From Hydractinia symbiolongicarpus (lineage: Eukaryota; Cnidaria; Hydrozoa; Anthoathecata; Hydractiniidae), in NCBI RefSeq assembly GCF_029227915.1, contig NC_079888.1:12757001-12821000 (forward strand): 64,000 nucleotides of DNA, given 5' to 3'. The position numbers were made by a program, and so were the translations under genes. Shown piece by piece: positions 54,567 to 64,000 of the stretch. Numbering within the stretch: position 1 is the first letter of the stretch; every line of letters begins with the position of its first letter. Under the pieces are notes generated by a model that made no database searches, had not been told where the DNA came from, and saw nothing but the letters and a program-made list of their open reading frames with translations.

Positions 54567-55378
54567 TTAAAGGGAACCCGAGGTATATAATGATGTTGGA
54601 CTTATATTATAGAGCTTAAAAAGTTAGCTATAATAAGTCTTTTTAAATTTTTTAAAAAGCTCTTTTTGTTCTCAAGATATTCACATTTAAAGAATTTTAG
54701 ATTTAATTATGCTGCATGAATTATGAAGTCATATTTCAGTAATAGCAAATTTGGACATTTTCTTTCATCAGTAATTTTAGACCTGTTAAGGGGTGTGCAT
54801 TCAAACTTTATCAATGTATAGATATTTTTAAGGTTAATTGATTAACATAAATTTTTTTACCAAAATGACATTCGCTTGCTCGTCCCAGGCCTCTTATTTT
54901 TTTGCTGACGAACTCATAACTTGGGATCTGCATGTTGGTTTGCAATCAAATTTTGTGGGTAAGCTTGTATAAGCCCTATATGTTTACTCACAAAATTTGA
55001 TTGCAAACCAACATGCAGATCCCAAGTTATGAGTTCGTCAGCAAAAAATTAAGAGGCCTGGGACGAGCAAGCGAGTGTCATTTTGGCAAAAAAATTATGT
55101 TAATCAATTAACCTTTATAATATCTATGCATTGATAAAGTTTGAATGCACACCCCTTAACAGGTCTAAAATTACTGATGAAAGAAAATGTCCAAATTTGC
55201 TATTACTGAAATATGACTTCATAATTCATGCAGCATAATTAAATCTAAAATTCTTTAAATGTGAATATCTTGAGAACAAAAAGAGCTTTTTAAAAAATTT
55301 AAAAAGACTTGTTATAGCTAACTTTTTAAGCTCTATAATATAAGCCCAACATCATTTTCTACCTCGGGTTCCCTTTAA
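54567..55378. mobile_element. 812-bp near-perfect foldback with TTAA ends
   Basis: The arms of ~390 bp (54567-54960 and 54988-55378) are reverse complements with only scattered mismatches. They are separated by about 25 bp ('aagcttgtataagccctata' region). The ends are TTAAAGGGAACCCGAGGT and ACCTCGGGTTCCCTTTAA. TTAA at both ends fits a piggyBac/Kolobok-type target site. The GGGAAC core is similar to the ends of the THAP-bearing TTAA element (TTAAAGGGGAACTCC), so the same transposase may move both. No protein is encoded. Confidence 0.85.
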
Positions 55379-55390
55379 GAATCTGTTTTT

Positions 55391-55420
55391 TTTACAATAT
55401 TTTTAGAGGTTTCATAAAAG
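55391..55420 (+). promoter_or_regulatory. Splice acceptor and short 5' leader of the ABCD exon
   Basis: A pyrimidine-rich tract and AG at 55405-55406 (tttttttacaatatttttag) lie 14 bp before the ATG. The foldback ends at 55378, which leaves no room for a promoter. The acceptor would therefore join to an upstream 5'UTR exon or receive a trans-spliced leader; hydrozoans are known to trans-splice leaders. Which of the two applies cannot be decided here. Confidence 0.5.
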
Positions 55421-56353
55421 ATGAATGCTCTTCTTGCTAGCAAAGGGACAAAAAAGTTTATCAGAAGATTGGGGAAATCTCAGCCTACCACATTTAAAAC
55501 TTTAATAGCTACAGCAGGTGCATATGGTGCATATAAAGTATTTCAATATGGATATTCTAAAGTTAACCTACGTCAAAGTGATACTAAACGTAATGCAAAC
55601 AAACTAGAACTTGAGGAGTCAGTATCAAAGGAAATCTCTGGAAAGTCAAAAGTAAACAAAGAATACTTTGAAAAATTATGTAAACTTTTACATATTATTT
55701 TGCCAAGTGTTTGGACTAAAGAATTTGCTCTGTTGTCAGCACATACTATGACTTTGATATGCAGGGCTTTTTTATCAATTTATGTTGCCTCATTGGATGG
55801 TCGAATGGCTAAGTGTATTGTAGAGAAGAACCTTGCAAAGTTCATTTATCTGTTAATTCAGTGGATTGGCATTGCTGTACCTGCTACTTTTGTGAATTCA
55901 GTTTTAAAGTATCTTGAGGGCAAATTATCATTAGCATTTAGAACTCGCTTAGTCCAGTATGCCCATCAACTATATTTTGGGAAGCAAACATACTACAAAG
56001 TTGGCAATCTTGATTCTCGACTCGCTGCTCCAGATGAATCATTAACTGAAGATTTGCGTCTGTTTTGTGACTCTGTCTCACATCTTTATTCACATATGAC
56101 AAAGCCAATACTCGACTTAATACTTGTATGTTTTACATTAAATGTATTAGCGAAGAAACGTGGACAGTCATGGGTCCAACCACTTTCCATTGGAACACTA
56201 GTTACTGTGACAACTGGTCATATTTTAAGACATTTTTCTCCAAAGTTTGGCAAGCTAGTATCTGAAGAATCTGCTCGGAGAGGACAACTTCGGACTGTAC
56301 ATTCAAGAATTATAACTAATTCAGAAGAAATAGCTTTTTATGGTGGTCACAAG
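55421..56353 (+). CDS. ABCD1: Peroxisomal ABC transporter, ABCD1/ABCD2 type, first coding exon
   Basis: 311 codons from ATG 55421 to a donor, CACAAG|GTAGGG, phase 0. A basic amphipathic start (KGTKKFIRRLGKS) and a hydrophobic segment at residues 27-45 are followed by a charged linker. The ABC transmembrane region of class D runs from about residue 80, with membrane segments near 104-124, 143-163, 228-244 and 252-268. Conserved blocks are VPATFVNSVLKYLEGKLS (153-170), QTYYKVGNLDSRLAAPDESL (189-208) and NSEEIAFYGGH (300-310), the EAA-like loop of ALD proteins. AFYGGH and the SIYVASLDGR segment favour ABCD1/2 over ABCD3. The family forms half-transporter dimers in the peroxisomal membrane that import very-long-chain acyl-CoA. 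Human ABCD1 also has a large first exon ending at about this point. The nucleotide-binding domain is not in the window. The open reading after the donor runs into an ATT microsatellite. Confidence 0.92.
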
Positions 56354-59300
56354 GTAGGGGAATTATTATTATTATTATTATTTAACGAATGTTTATACAG
56401 GATTTGCATGTCAGTATATAAAACACTGTTATAAATATGCGTCCTGAATTGTATAAATATGCGTCCTGAATGATTGAGTTATTAACCCTTTCTGTCTGAG
56501 AAAGTCATTCATTTTTAAAAAAAACAATAATTCACAAGTTTCTCTGTATGGACCCTGAAACCACTTGATTTTTTAGGAAATTCAGTGTACTTTCAGAAAA
56601 ACCAATCTAGAGTGTCCAAAAGTCACTAGGTTTTAAGATATATACCACCTGTATGCATTAGTATATGCTATAGAAATTTTATTTTAAAATATAGAAATTA
56701 AATTAATATAAAAGTTTTTGAATTTCGTATTAAATTTTTATCACTCTTAAATTAAATTTGTATGAGAAAAAGAGTCGTACAAAAAAATTGTATATAAAAT
56801 TCGTACAAAAATTCGTCTCGATAAGTTTTAAAATATTTTTTTTAAGGTTATAAATATATAAGATTTAAAAAAGGAGTACACACTTAATGGAATTGTGGCT
56901 TTGTTAAGGCCTTCTACGATCGCATTTTAATTCGCTTAGAACAAAATACGGCATTTTTTAAGCTTTAGATGATCACGTTTTCATAATTATCTAAGAAAAT
57001 ACAGAGTTGTTTTAATTTATAAGATCAAGTTTTCATATGACATTAAAAATTCGTATGACAATTTCCATGGCTAATTAATTTATAATTTGTAATAAAACTC
57101 ATAACATTTCAAAAAAATTTGTATTGAAATTGTGTAACATTTGTATGCGATTTTAAATTCAAAAGTTTATAGTGAGGGAGGGTAATTATTACGCCATATC
57201 ACAAAACTTTGTTTTTCTGCCTAGCTCAATCGACTTAAATTTTCGTTGTTATGATTTCCTAAAGGCTATGGTACCATCTTTAAAAGTAAAAAAGAATGGT
57301 TAGTTCCCAACTGACTCATTCCGCACTTTATTGAGCGTAACAATTAGCTGCGAAATTTTTTAATTATTACGCCTTTCAGGAAAATTATTACGCTGTAAAA
57401 TTACGCTATATACCAACAACTGCAGCGTACATGAATAATACAACTAAGCTCTGAAAAGGAAATAATAACTTTCTTATAAATAATTTACATCAATAACCTT
57501 TTGCAACGGGTACTAACAGGTTGTATATCGCAGAAGTCGCCTATGACATGCTTCGAAAATGCTTGTCACAGGCGTGACATGAAGCAAAACTATACAGGAG
57601 ACTCAATATTTAGAGTCTTCACAGAACATCTCTCCTCACAAAACCAAGGGCAGGGCTGACTTATTGCCTGGAAGAAAGAACTTCGGGACTTCTTTTTAAT
57701 ACGATATACAATTATTATTACGAATTGAACAGCACCACAGTATTTCTGTAGCCTGAATAATTTTAGTTAGTGAAAGACTGTAGGTTAAAAGAACACAAGT
57801 ATTCAGAAGATTTTATCTACTGATTGTTTACATCTAAAAAGTAAAAAACGTGTTTTCCAATGTGAGCAAGTTAATAAAGCACACTGAAATAAGTTTAACC
57901 ATACAACTTGGCCTAATTAAATTGTCTAGGTCACTTAGTAACTTGGATTGAAGCTTGACATTGGAGTGTAAAACTTTCCCTAATCATTATCGCTTTCAGT
58001 GTCATTGAATGGTATGTTGACTTGCTATTGGAACAAAGTATGCTAACATTGTCCATTATAAATTCACAATTACATAAAATCATGTGATTCCCCATTGGAC
58101 GATTTAGTCAATGTTCTCTGCAGTATATTAAATGATGGCTTGTCTGGCCGACATAGCACGCATTACATTGTGGACACTTAACTTAATAAACAATACCACT
58201 TTCTAGAATTTTACCATTACTTTATCTCTATAACAAAGATCATTTACTCGCATCTTCTTCTTAATCCTTCTCCCTATCAGTTTTTTCACAAGCATTTTTA
58301 GTTTCCATGATAACGTTACAGCTGCATATGGATACCAATTCCTTAATATTTTGACAGTGTATGAGTGTTTTTTTGGTACTATTCAGATATCTGTACAGTG
58401 TTGTAACATTAGTATAAAATATGTTCAAAAATACATGCTAATTTGTGACATTTTCCTTCCTTTTATTTGGCTTACAAATTTAAATATTTTTTGTCTGAAA
58501 GCCAAAGAAAGACAAGCATAATCGCAACATGTGTGTCCACAAGCGGGTTAGTTATATGACTGATGTCATGTGCGCACCGTTATGTAACTTATAACAAAAA
58601 GCTTTAAGAATAAAATGATTACCTGAATCCATGTTGCAACAGTCAGACTTAAAAGTAAAAAGGCCCTACTCAAACTCATTTAATGTTTCAGCAAAAGTCT
58701 TAGGCCGAAAAAATCACTCGTATTACGTCTACTGTCCAAGCTGCGTGAGGGACGATTTGCAAAAAAATCTACATAAAGAGAACAGAAAGAAGTATTTGGT
58801 TTATAAAGGACCCTAAAAAGACACTAAATTCTTCGTTAAACCGCTGAAAATATGCATGTCATTCTGTGTGATTTTATTATTTTGACCCTTTTCAAGATTA
58901 CAGTTCTGATGTTAGACGATTCAAGGAAAGTATTGTATTGCACTTTTAATAAAATATTTAAGATTTCGGATTACATCCGAGATCTTATTAAAACAGGCGG
59001 TCTTTTTCTTCTTCTTCTTCTTCTTCTTCGACCGATTTTTTAACTGATTGCCGTAACGTCACAACTTTTAAAGTCCGACCTGGCCCCGCGTCCTAGCTCT
59101 TCCGTACCTATCTTAGTATTCGGAAAGTTGGGAAAGAATGAAAACTGCGTTACGAATTTAATCACAAATATTGTTATGGACTGGTGTTTTAATATTATTT
59201 AATTTGCTATGCTAGATACTCCTTTAAATTTTCATTCAGTTATGCTTTTAGCGGATTTTGTTTAACTAAACCAAGCCCTAGGGGTTAAGCTACGAGTCGT

Positions 59301-59639
59301 TTCTTTTGAGGGAACAAGTTGGCCATATTAATTATACTCCAGCTTGTTCACCAATCTGTAAAGCGAAGTGTTTTGAAGTGAAGAGAAATATTTGGTTGGG
59401 TTAGTATAGTTATTTAACTGCCTAAATTTCAGTTCTATCAACGTTTAAGATATTTTGTTCATTGGGTCTATGTTTTCCCATGTTAAAATGAAAATATCAT
59501 CACGTTTGCTAACCATGCATAAATCTAACAAACCAATTTTAAGATTTTAGCTACAAACGTAGATTTCAAGGCAGTATCCTGCTGGAACCTAGCTTTATTT
59601 ATTCTTATTATTTTAAAGCTTGGTATATTATTATTTAAT
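56354..59639 (+). other. Probable first coding intron of the ABCD gene
   Basis: It starts with the donor GTAGGG. No further ABCD exon (for example the segment after YGGH, or the Walker A, signature and Walker B motifs) was recognised up to 64000, so this intron either exceeds 7.6 kb or the gene is broken. Small features are a 22-bp tandem duplication ('aaatatgcgtcctgaat', 56436-56472) and a CTT microsatellite (59001-59029). A block at 57180-57420 with repeated 'attattacgc' motifs may be a dispersed repeat. Confidence 0.5.
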
Positions 59640-60530
59640 TTTTTGCTGGGGTTTTAGCTCTTTAGCTACCTCTGGCTGGAAAGTAGAAGTAGCTAAATGC
59701 AGTTTGGCTAGCTACAACAAAATTCTTAATCAATATTTCTTATGACAAATGCAGTTAGTAGGTAGCAACACCTTTTACTACTGTCATGAAAACTTACTGT
59801 GGAAAATAAAATTGGTGGAGAATTTGTTTTAACGACAGGCTGTTTCCCGTGTTTTTATTTAAACTGAAGTTCCAATAAAGTTTTTTTGGAAAGGGTATTA
59901 CGCCTATACACTTGTGCAACACCGTTTACCTTTAATAAATGCTCAGCCCATTTTTAGTATCAGATTGTTTCCTGTTGTTTTGATAAAATTAAAGATGTGA
60001 TAAGTTTTTTACTTATAGTATTATTACACCTAAACAGTTTACCTGTACTAAGCACTAAGTCCAATGTTAACGACAGGCTGTTTCCTGTGTTTCTGAAGTT
60101 ACGATAAAGTTTTTTTTGAAAAAGGGTGTTATACCTATATACATGAGCAACATTGTTTGTCTGTACTAAGCACTTAGCCAAGAGTAATATTTATTTTTGA
60201 ACTTTCAGCAGGAACATTCTCCAAAAAAAAAGGCTTGCTATGACATGGTAGCAAGAAGTTGCAAACTGTGTTTTTATTTCAGCTAAAGTTGTGGAAAGTT
60301 ATTTTTTGAATATCACACCGAAAACACCATAATATTGTGCGCCTATTTTTTGAAAAATATATTACACTGAAAACACCATAATGTACTGCGCCTTGGTCAA
60401 TTTACAACATACTATACTAAAGCGCCCCACCTAAATGTGTGGTACATTTTACGGTTTTTATTAATTGCTTCTCCGGGCGTTGAACGCCAGGTAACACAGT
60501 TGCTTGTGGCTTAACCTGGTGTTTCGATGG
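59640..60530 (+). repeat. Dispersed repeat family, long copy
   Basis: Same family as 525-1360: 'gctaaatgcagtttggct', 'aaaattcttaat', 'catgaaaacttactgtgga', 'gtggaaagttatttttt' and 'ctccgggcgttgaacgcc' occur in order. Inside, a block with 'gacaggctgtttcc...gtgttt' recurs at 59832, about 59964 and 60071, indicating an internal imperfect tandem repeat of 107-132 bp. Confidence 0.55.
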
Positions 60531-62308
60531 CGGTCCCTGACTAGTCTAAATATTAATGCCAGGAATCACATTTTGGATTTAGTCTATTTTGTTAGTTCTA
60601 AACCAATGAACGTAGTCATAACCTTTTTGTTACTTTCGCCAACTTCTATTTATTTTTTTGTTTTTAAAATTAGTAGGGTCCAACTTTTTGGTCAAATCTT
60701 AGATATCTTAAATTTCATAACATTTCATAACAGTCTTGTTGCAGGTATATATAATAAAACATTTCAGAAATATCGCTACACCACAAACAATAATATTTAA
60801 TAAGTTTATATGCTAAAACGTCTTCCTTTCTTTCTTACGAATGTTAAGTATAGCACAGTATTGTTAAGTATTAATTTTCACAGATTACTTTTGGTACATT
60901 CAGAGAGAACTTAATTCTAATATAATTGAAAATTTTTAAAGATCTACGATAAGTTGCGTCACAGTAATGTATTGTTGAGAAAACATATTTCATAGAGAAG
61001 GGGGTGACCAACAAAAAAGGTGTAAGTGCAGTTATACACTAGAAATGTTTAAAGATATACTAATAACATTGAAATAATTTCAAAACCAGGTCGAAATAAA
61101 TTAAAAATTAAAACCTTAAAAAATCCAAGCAATTTGTTTGGTTGGCAACTGGCAAATGGTGTGTTAATAGGATTGGATCCTACTCTTTCGCCTGGTCGCT
61201 GCGACCAGAAGAAATGTTTCCACAAGCATCTGATTCTGAAGTCTGATTTACTTGCATTTTTTTACCGCTTTGGGCTATTTAACATATGACTCTCGCTTTG
61301 CCCGCTAACAGTAACACATTAGTTTGTTCTAGCCTGTATCTCATGCACAGCATGAAACAATTTGCAAGTTAATACCATGGGATAATACCTGTTTGTTTGA
61401 AATGACAGAACAAGATTGTAGAAGTTCTATACAAAACAGGCTACTGGCGACCTGGAACGGTATATATAGGAAACAAAATTGCACACGAAAAAGAATCCGA
61501 AATCTTTTAGCCTGCAAGGGCTTTTCATTATTTAAATGGAATGTCAAAATTTTTGTATATAAAAAATTTTTCTTTGTAGAATTTGTGGTAGTATGTAGTG
61601 ATGTGAGCCAGATGTTTTAAAGTTTTAAAGACGTCACTGCATTGCAAATAGAATTTTTTAATAGGCAGTCTGATTTACATTTTTAGAAATGGAGAATAAA
61701 AGCCACATTATTCTTTTCTGACAAAACCGTTTTGTATCCCTTTGTTCAGTTTGATATTTTAGACACTGGAATTAACTTTTTTTATGTTGACAGAATGATT
61801 TGCTATTTTGTTGAACTAACTTGATTTGTGTTTTTATATTCACAATTAAAATCTTTGTTTCTTTTTTTGGTAGTAAAAGTTATAGTTTACATATTTTTTA
61901 GTACCAAACATGATTTAATCTAAGCCTATTTGGGTTATTATATACAAGACCAAGACTGGTAGTGGCATATAAAAAATCCTAACAAACTGAAAGTATTTTT
62001 TTCCAATAAATGTGCCTTATTATATAATAGATACTTGTTCCATTCTGTATTGTAAGCCTAATTTGTTCACTAATATGGATGTTTTTGAGTACAAGAAAAC
62101 TTGAGTATGAGTTGCTTGAGTTGGTAGTTGCTATCAGCATCAACAGCGAGTTGTTCAATTTTCGCACTGCTGATAATCTAAAAAAATAGCCAACAAACTC
62201 GCATTTGCAGCGGTTTATCAGGGAACAGATATAAGAGCTTCATTCAGCAAACATTCCCCCAACCTTAATTTTTGTATCGTCAGTTGCATATTTGACTTAT
62301 TTCACAAT
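60531..62308. other. Gene-free stretch
   Basis: No gene recognised. The block at 61490-61540 ('ttagcctgcaagggcttttc') matches 7240-7275 inverted. Open frames of 60-98 codons lack domains. Confidence 0.4.
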
Positions 62309-62450
62309 GAAAGGGGAGTTTCAGTAAAAAAATAATTTAAAACTGTTATTATCGCGTTAAAAATCTTTATTTACACCTATACACCATCTTTGGTACTAGC
62401 GAACTATTAAACGTCACATTGTACAGAAAGTTTAAGAGCTCCACAACTCG
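62309..62450 (+). repeat. Diverged fragment of the THAP-bearing TTAA element
   Basis: 'aaaggggagtttcagtaaaaa' resembles the TIR 'aaaggggaactccagtaaaaa' in two parts. 'cacattgtacagaaagtttaagagc' matches the internal 'cacatcgtgcagaaagtttaagcg' of copy 1 at about 15907. Most of the element is missing. Confidence 0.45.
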
Positions 62451-64000
62451 TTTTATATTTTGTGTACCTCTCACGCTTTATTTGTTGATAAAATGTCATA
62501 AAATACTTGGGAAGATAATAGCTTCGATATTTCATATTAGGATATTTAAAAAAAAACGTTGCAAACAATGTAGTTTTTTTTATTAATTTACTATCAGGGC
62601 TATTCTTCATTCTATGTACTTCTTGAGAATAGACTTACGAAGCTGATGGACTAATCAGTGTGAATATCGATAACGAACGTTTCACAAGAATCGTTTAAAA
62701 TCTTTTTCTTTATTTACTTTCCTTATAGAAAAAAGTTCAACTTTTTCTTATTGGCCTTTTTTTTGAAGCTTTCTGCTTCGTTACTTTTTTTTTAACTCAC
62801 AAGTTTATTTATCTTCTCATGGCTTAATAATTCTGTTCCCCAGCACATGTGTTTTCTGATTAGAATAAAAATAATTGATGCAATGTTTATTAATCCTCCG
62901 CAGTAAAGTTTTTAAAATATGTAAATGAAAGATCGAATGACGATGCCAAAATCATAGGTTGACTCTAACGAGGGTAGAAGTATTATATAATTATAAATGT
63001 TGAAAGCAGAAATTTCTGACCTTGAAAAAAAAGAAGTGAAACTTTTAAATAATTATGAACGACTTAGTTTTCTAGACCGACTTAACCTTTTATGCTCATA
63101 TTAATTTTTCATTTTCAGTTCCCACTTAGAGCAACATTTTTTATAAAGTCAATTTTTGGGACAGGTAGTGGTTGGTTAATAGTAAACATAATAGCAGGCT
63201 GAACAATGATAGATGTAGATTAAGGGTAAGAGTTGCTTTTTGCTGTTTTATTTGTGGTACTCACTTGATAGAGGCGAAGAGAAACTAACTTTTATTTATT
63301 TTTATTAAGCAAATGTTTAGCAAATAGAAACAATGTTTGGGGTAAAGTGCAAGAAATTGTTTATAAAAAACAGTGTAGTGCTCTATTTTTTATTTTTTTT
63401 GTTTGAACAAAATGTCTGCTTTATAACTGATCTATGATTTGACCAGTTGGTTTAATTATACTGGGCATTGTTTTTAATTGGTTATTTGAAAATGTAACTT
63501 CTAATGACAGAACTCAGCATTTTTAGAGTTACTACTATTTGCATCTTAATTTTAGTTTGTTCACTGTGTTATATTTTGCAGGTATCCTTCTGACTTCTTA
63601 TGTCTCTAATGCAAGGTGGGTATGTTTTGTTTTACAGAAATTTAATATCTTCCACACCCAAAGTGATGGGTGACAAACTGGATGGACTTTGATGATTTTT
63701 ATAGTGTCTGAGTAACCAAAAAGCTGGATAAACGAGGCTGAAAATGAGAACGCATTAGTTATAAATTAGTTATAAATTCGTTGTCCTGTATTTACTAATT
63801 TTGATAAAACTGGATATTCATTGTTTTTTATCAACAATGTAGCTAGTTAACTAGCTATGTCCAAAAAGAATCCAGACAGAAGGTCGCTGAATTTGGTTAT
63901 TTTAACAGATAAATTTGAAATTGCGGTTGTTTCTGTCCTATAAAATGTTTTTTTATCAATAAATGTATTGTAGTTAGATATATAATCATTTGTAATGCTT
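62451..64000. other. Gene-free AT-rich stretch to the window edge
   Basis: No further ABCD exon or other gene recognised. An acceptor-like 'tatattttgcag' at 63571-63582 is followed by a short open stretch without similarity to ABCD. Confidence 0.4.

Noticed and set aside
63571-63680. Acceptor-like tttgcag with a short following open stretch, considered as the next ABCD exon
   Set aside because: The translation does not match the ABCD segment expected after the AFYGGH block; the donor pairing would leave a 22-bp intron.

Overview
The window looks like AT-rich, intron-bearing metazoan DNA, most likely cnidarian and probably hydrozoan. The grounds are the base composition, the mixture of DIRS, copia, Penelope-like, LINE, Helitron-like and TTAA elements, and one conserved animal gene exon. 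The species call is inference. Nearly everything recognisable is mobile-element or tandem-repeat DNA. The only convincing host coding sequence is the first coding exon of a peroxisomal ABC transporter of the ABCD1/ABCD2 type (55421-56353), whose remaining exons are not seen.

Left third (1-32.6 kb). This part is gene-poor. It holds a head-to-tail pair of short Helitron-like elements on + (1815-2063) and another pair on - (7344-7684), and a Penelope-like reverse transcriptase scrap (2134-2295). A repeat family carrying a strict 10-bp minisatellite occurs at 4861-5850 (-) and again, inverted, at 20930-21872. There are 82-bp and ~102-bp tandem repeats (5860-6460), a degenerate ~130-bp array (11000-12450), several TIR/foldback MITEs, two copies of a TTAA-flanked element with a broken THAP domain (15695-17173, 24666-25290) and two tRNA-derived SINE copies (18835, 24325). 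Small coding remnants on - include a SAP-domain exon, a transposase tail, an acidic C-terminal exon pair and the C-terminal domain of a mobile-element protein.

Middle (32.6-38 kb). Two adjoining satellite regions occupy this part. A degenerate ~130-bp array (32620-34960) appears to be the inverted relative of the array at 11-12.4 kb. It is followed by a homogeneous array of 78/88/91-bp units with internal 10-bp steps and a ~604-bp higher-order duplication (34960-37985).

Retroelement nest (38-53.8 kb). A DIRS-type tyrosine-recombinase retrotransposon (38087-48765) is split by two later insertions. One is a 3241-bp DNA transposon (39059-42299; 5-bp TSD, long TIRs, genes on both strands including HIRAN-like and PHD-like proteins). 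The other is an almost intact 4625-bp copia element with very short LTRs (43533-48157; 5-bp TSD CAAGG). Downstream lie a 5'-truncated LINE on -, a second DIRS recombinase remnant, and a TA-flanked TIR element filled with a 52-bp hairpin array (52171-53333).

Right end (54-64 kb). An 812-bp near-perfect foldback (54567-55378) sits 42 bp before the ABCD start codon. After the exon come AT-rich, probably intronic sequence and a dispersed repeat also present at the left edge (59640-60530 and 525-1360).
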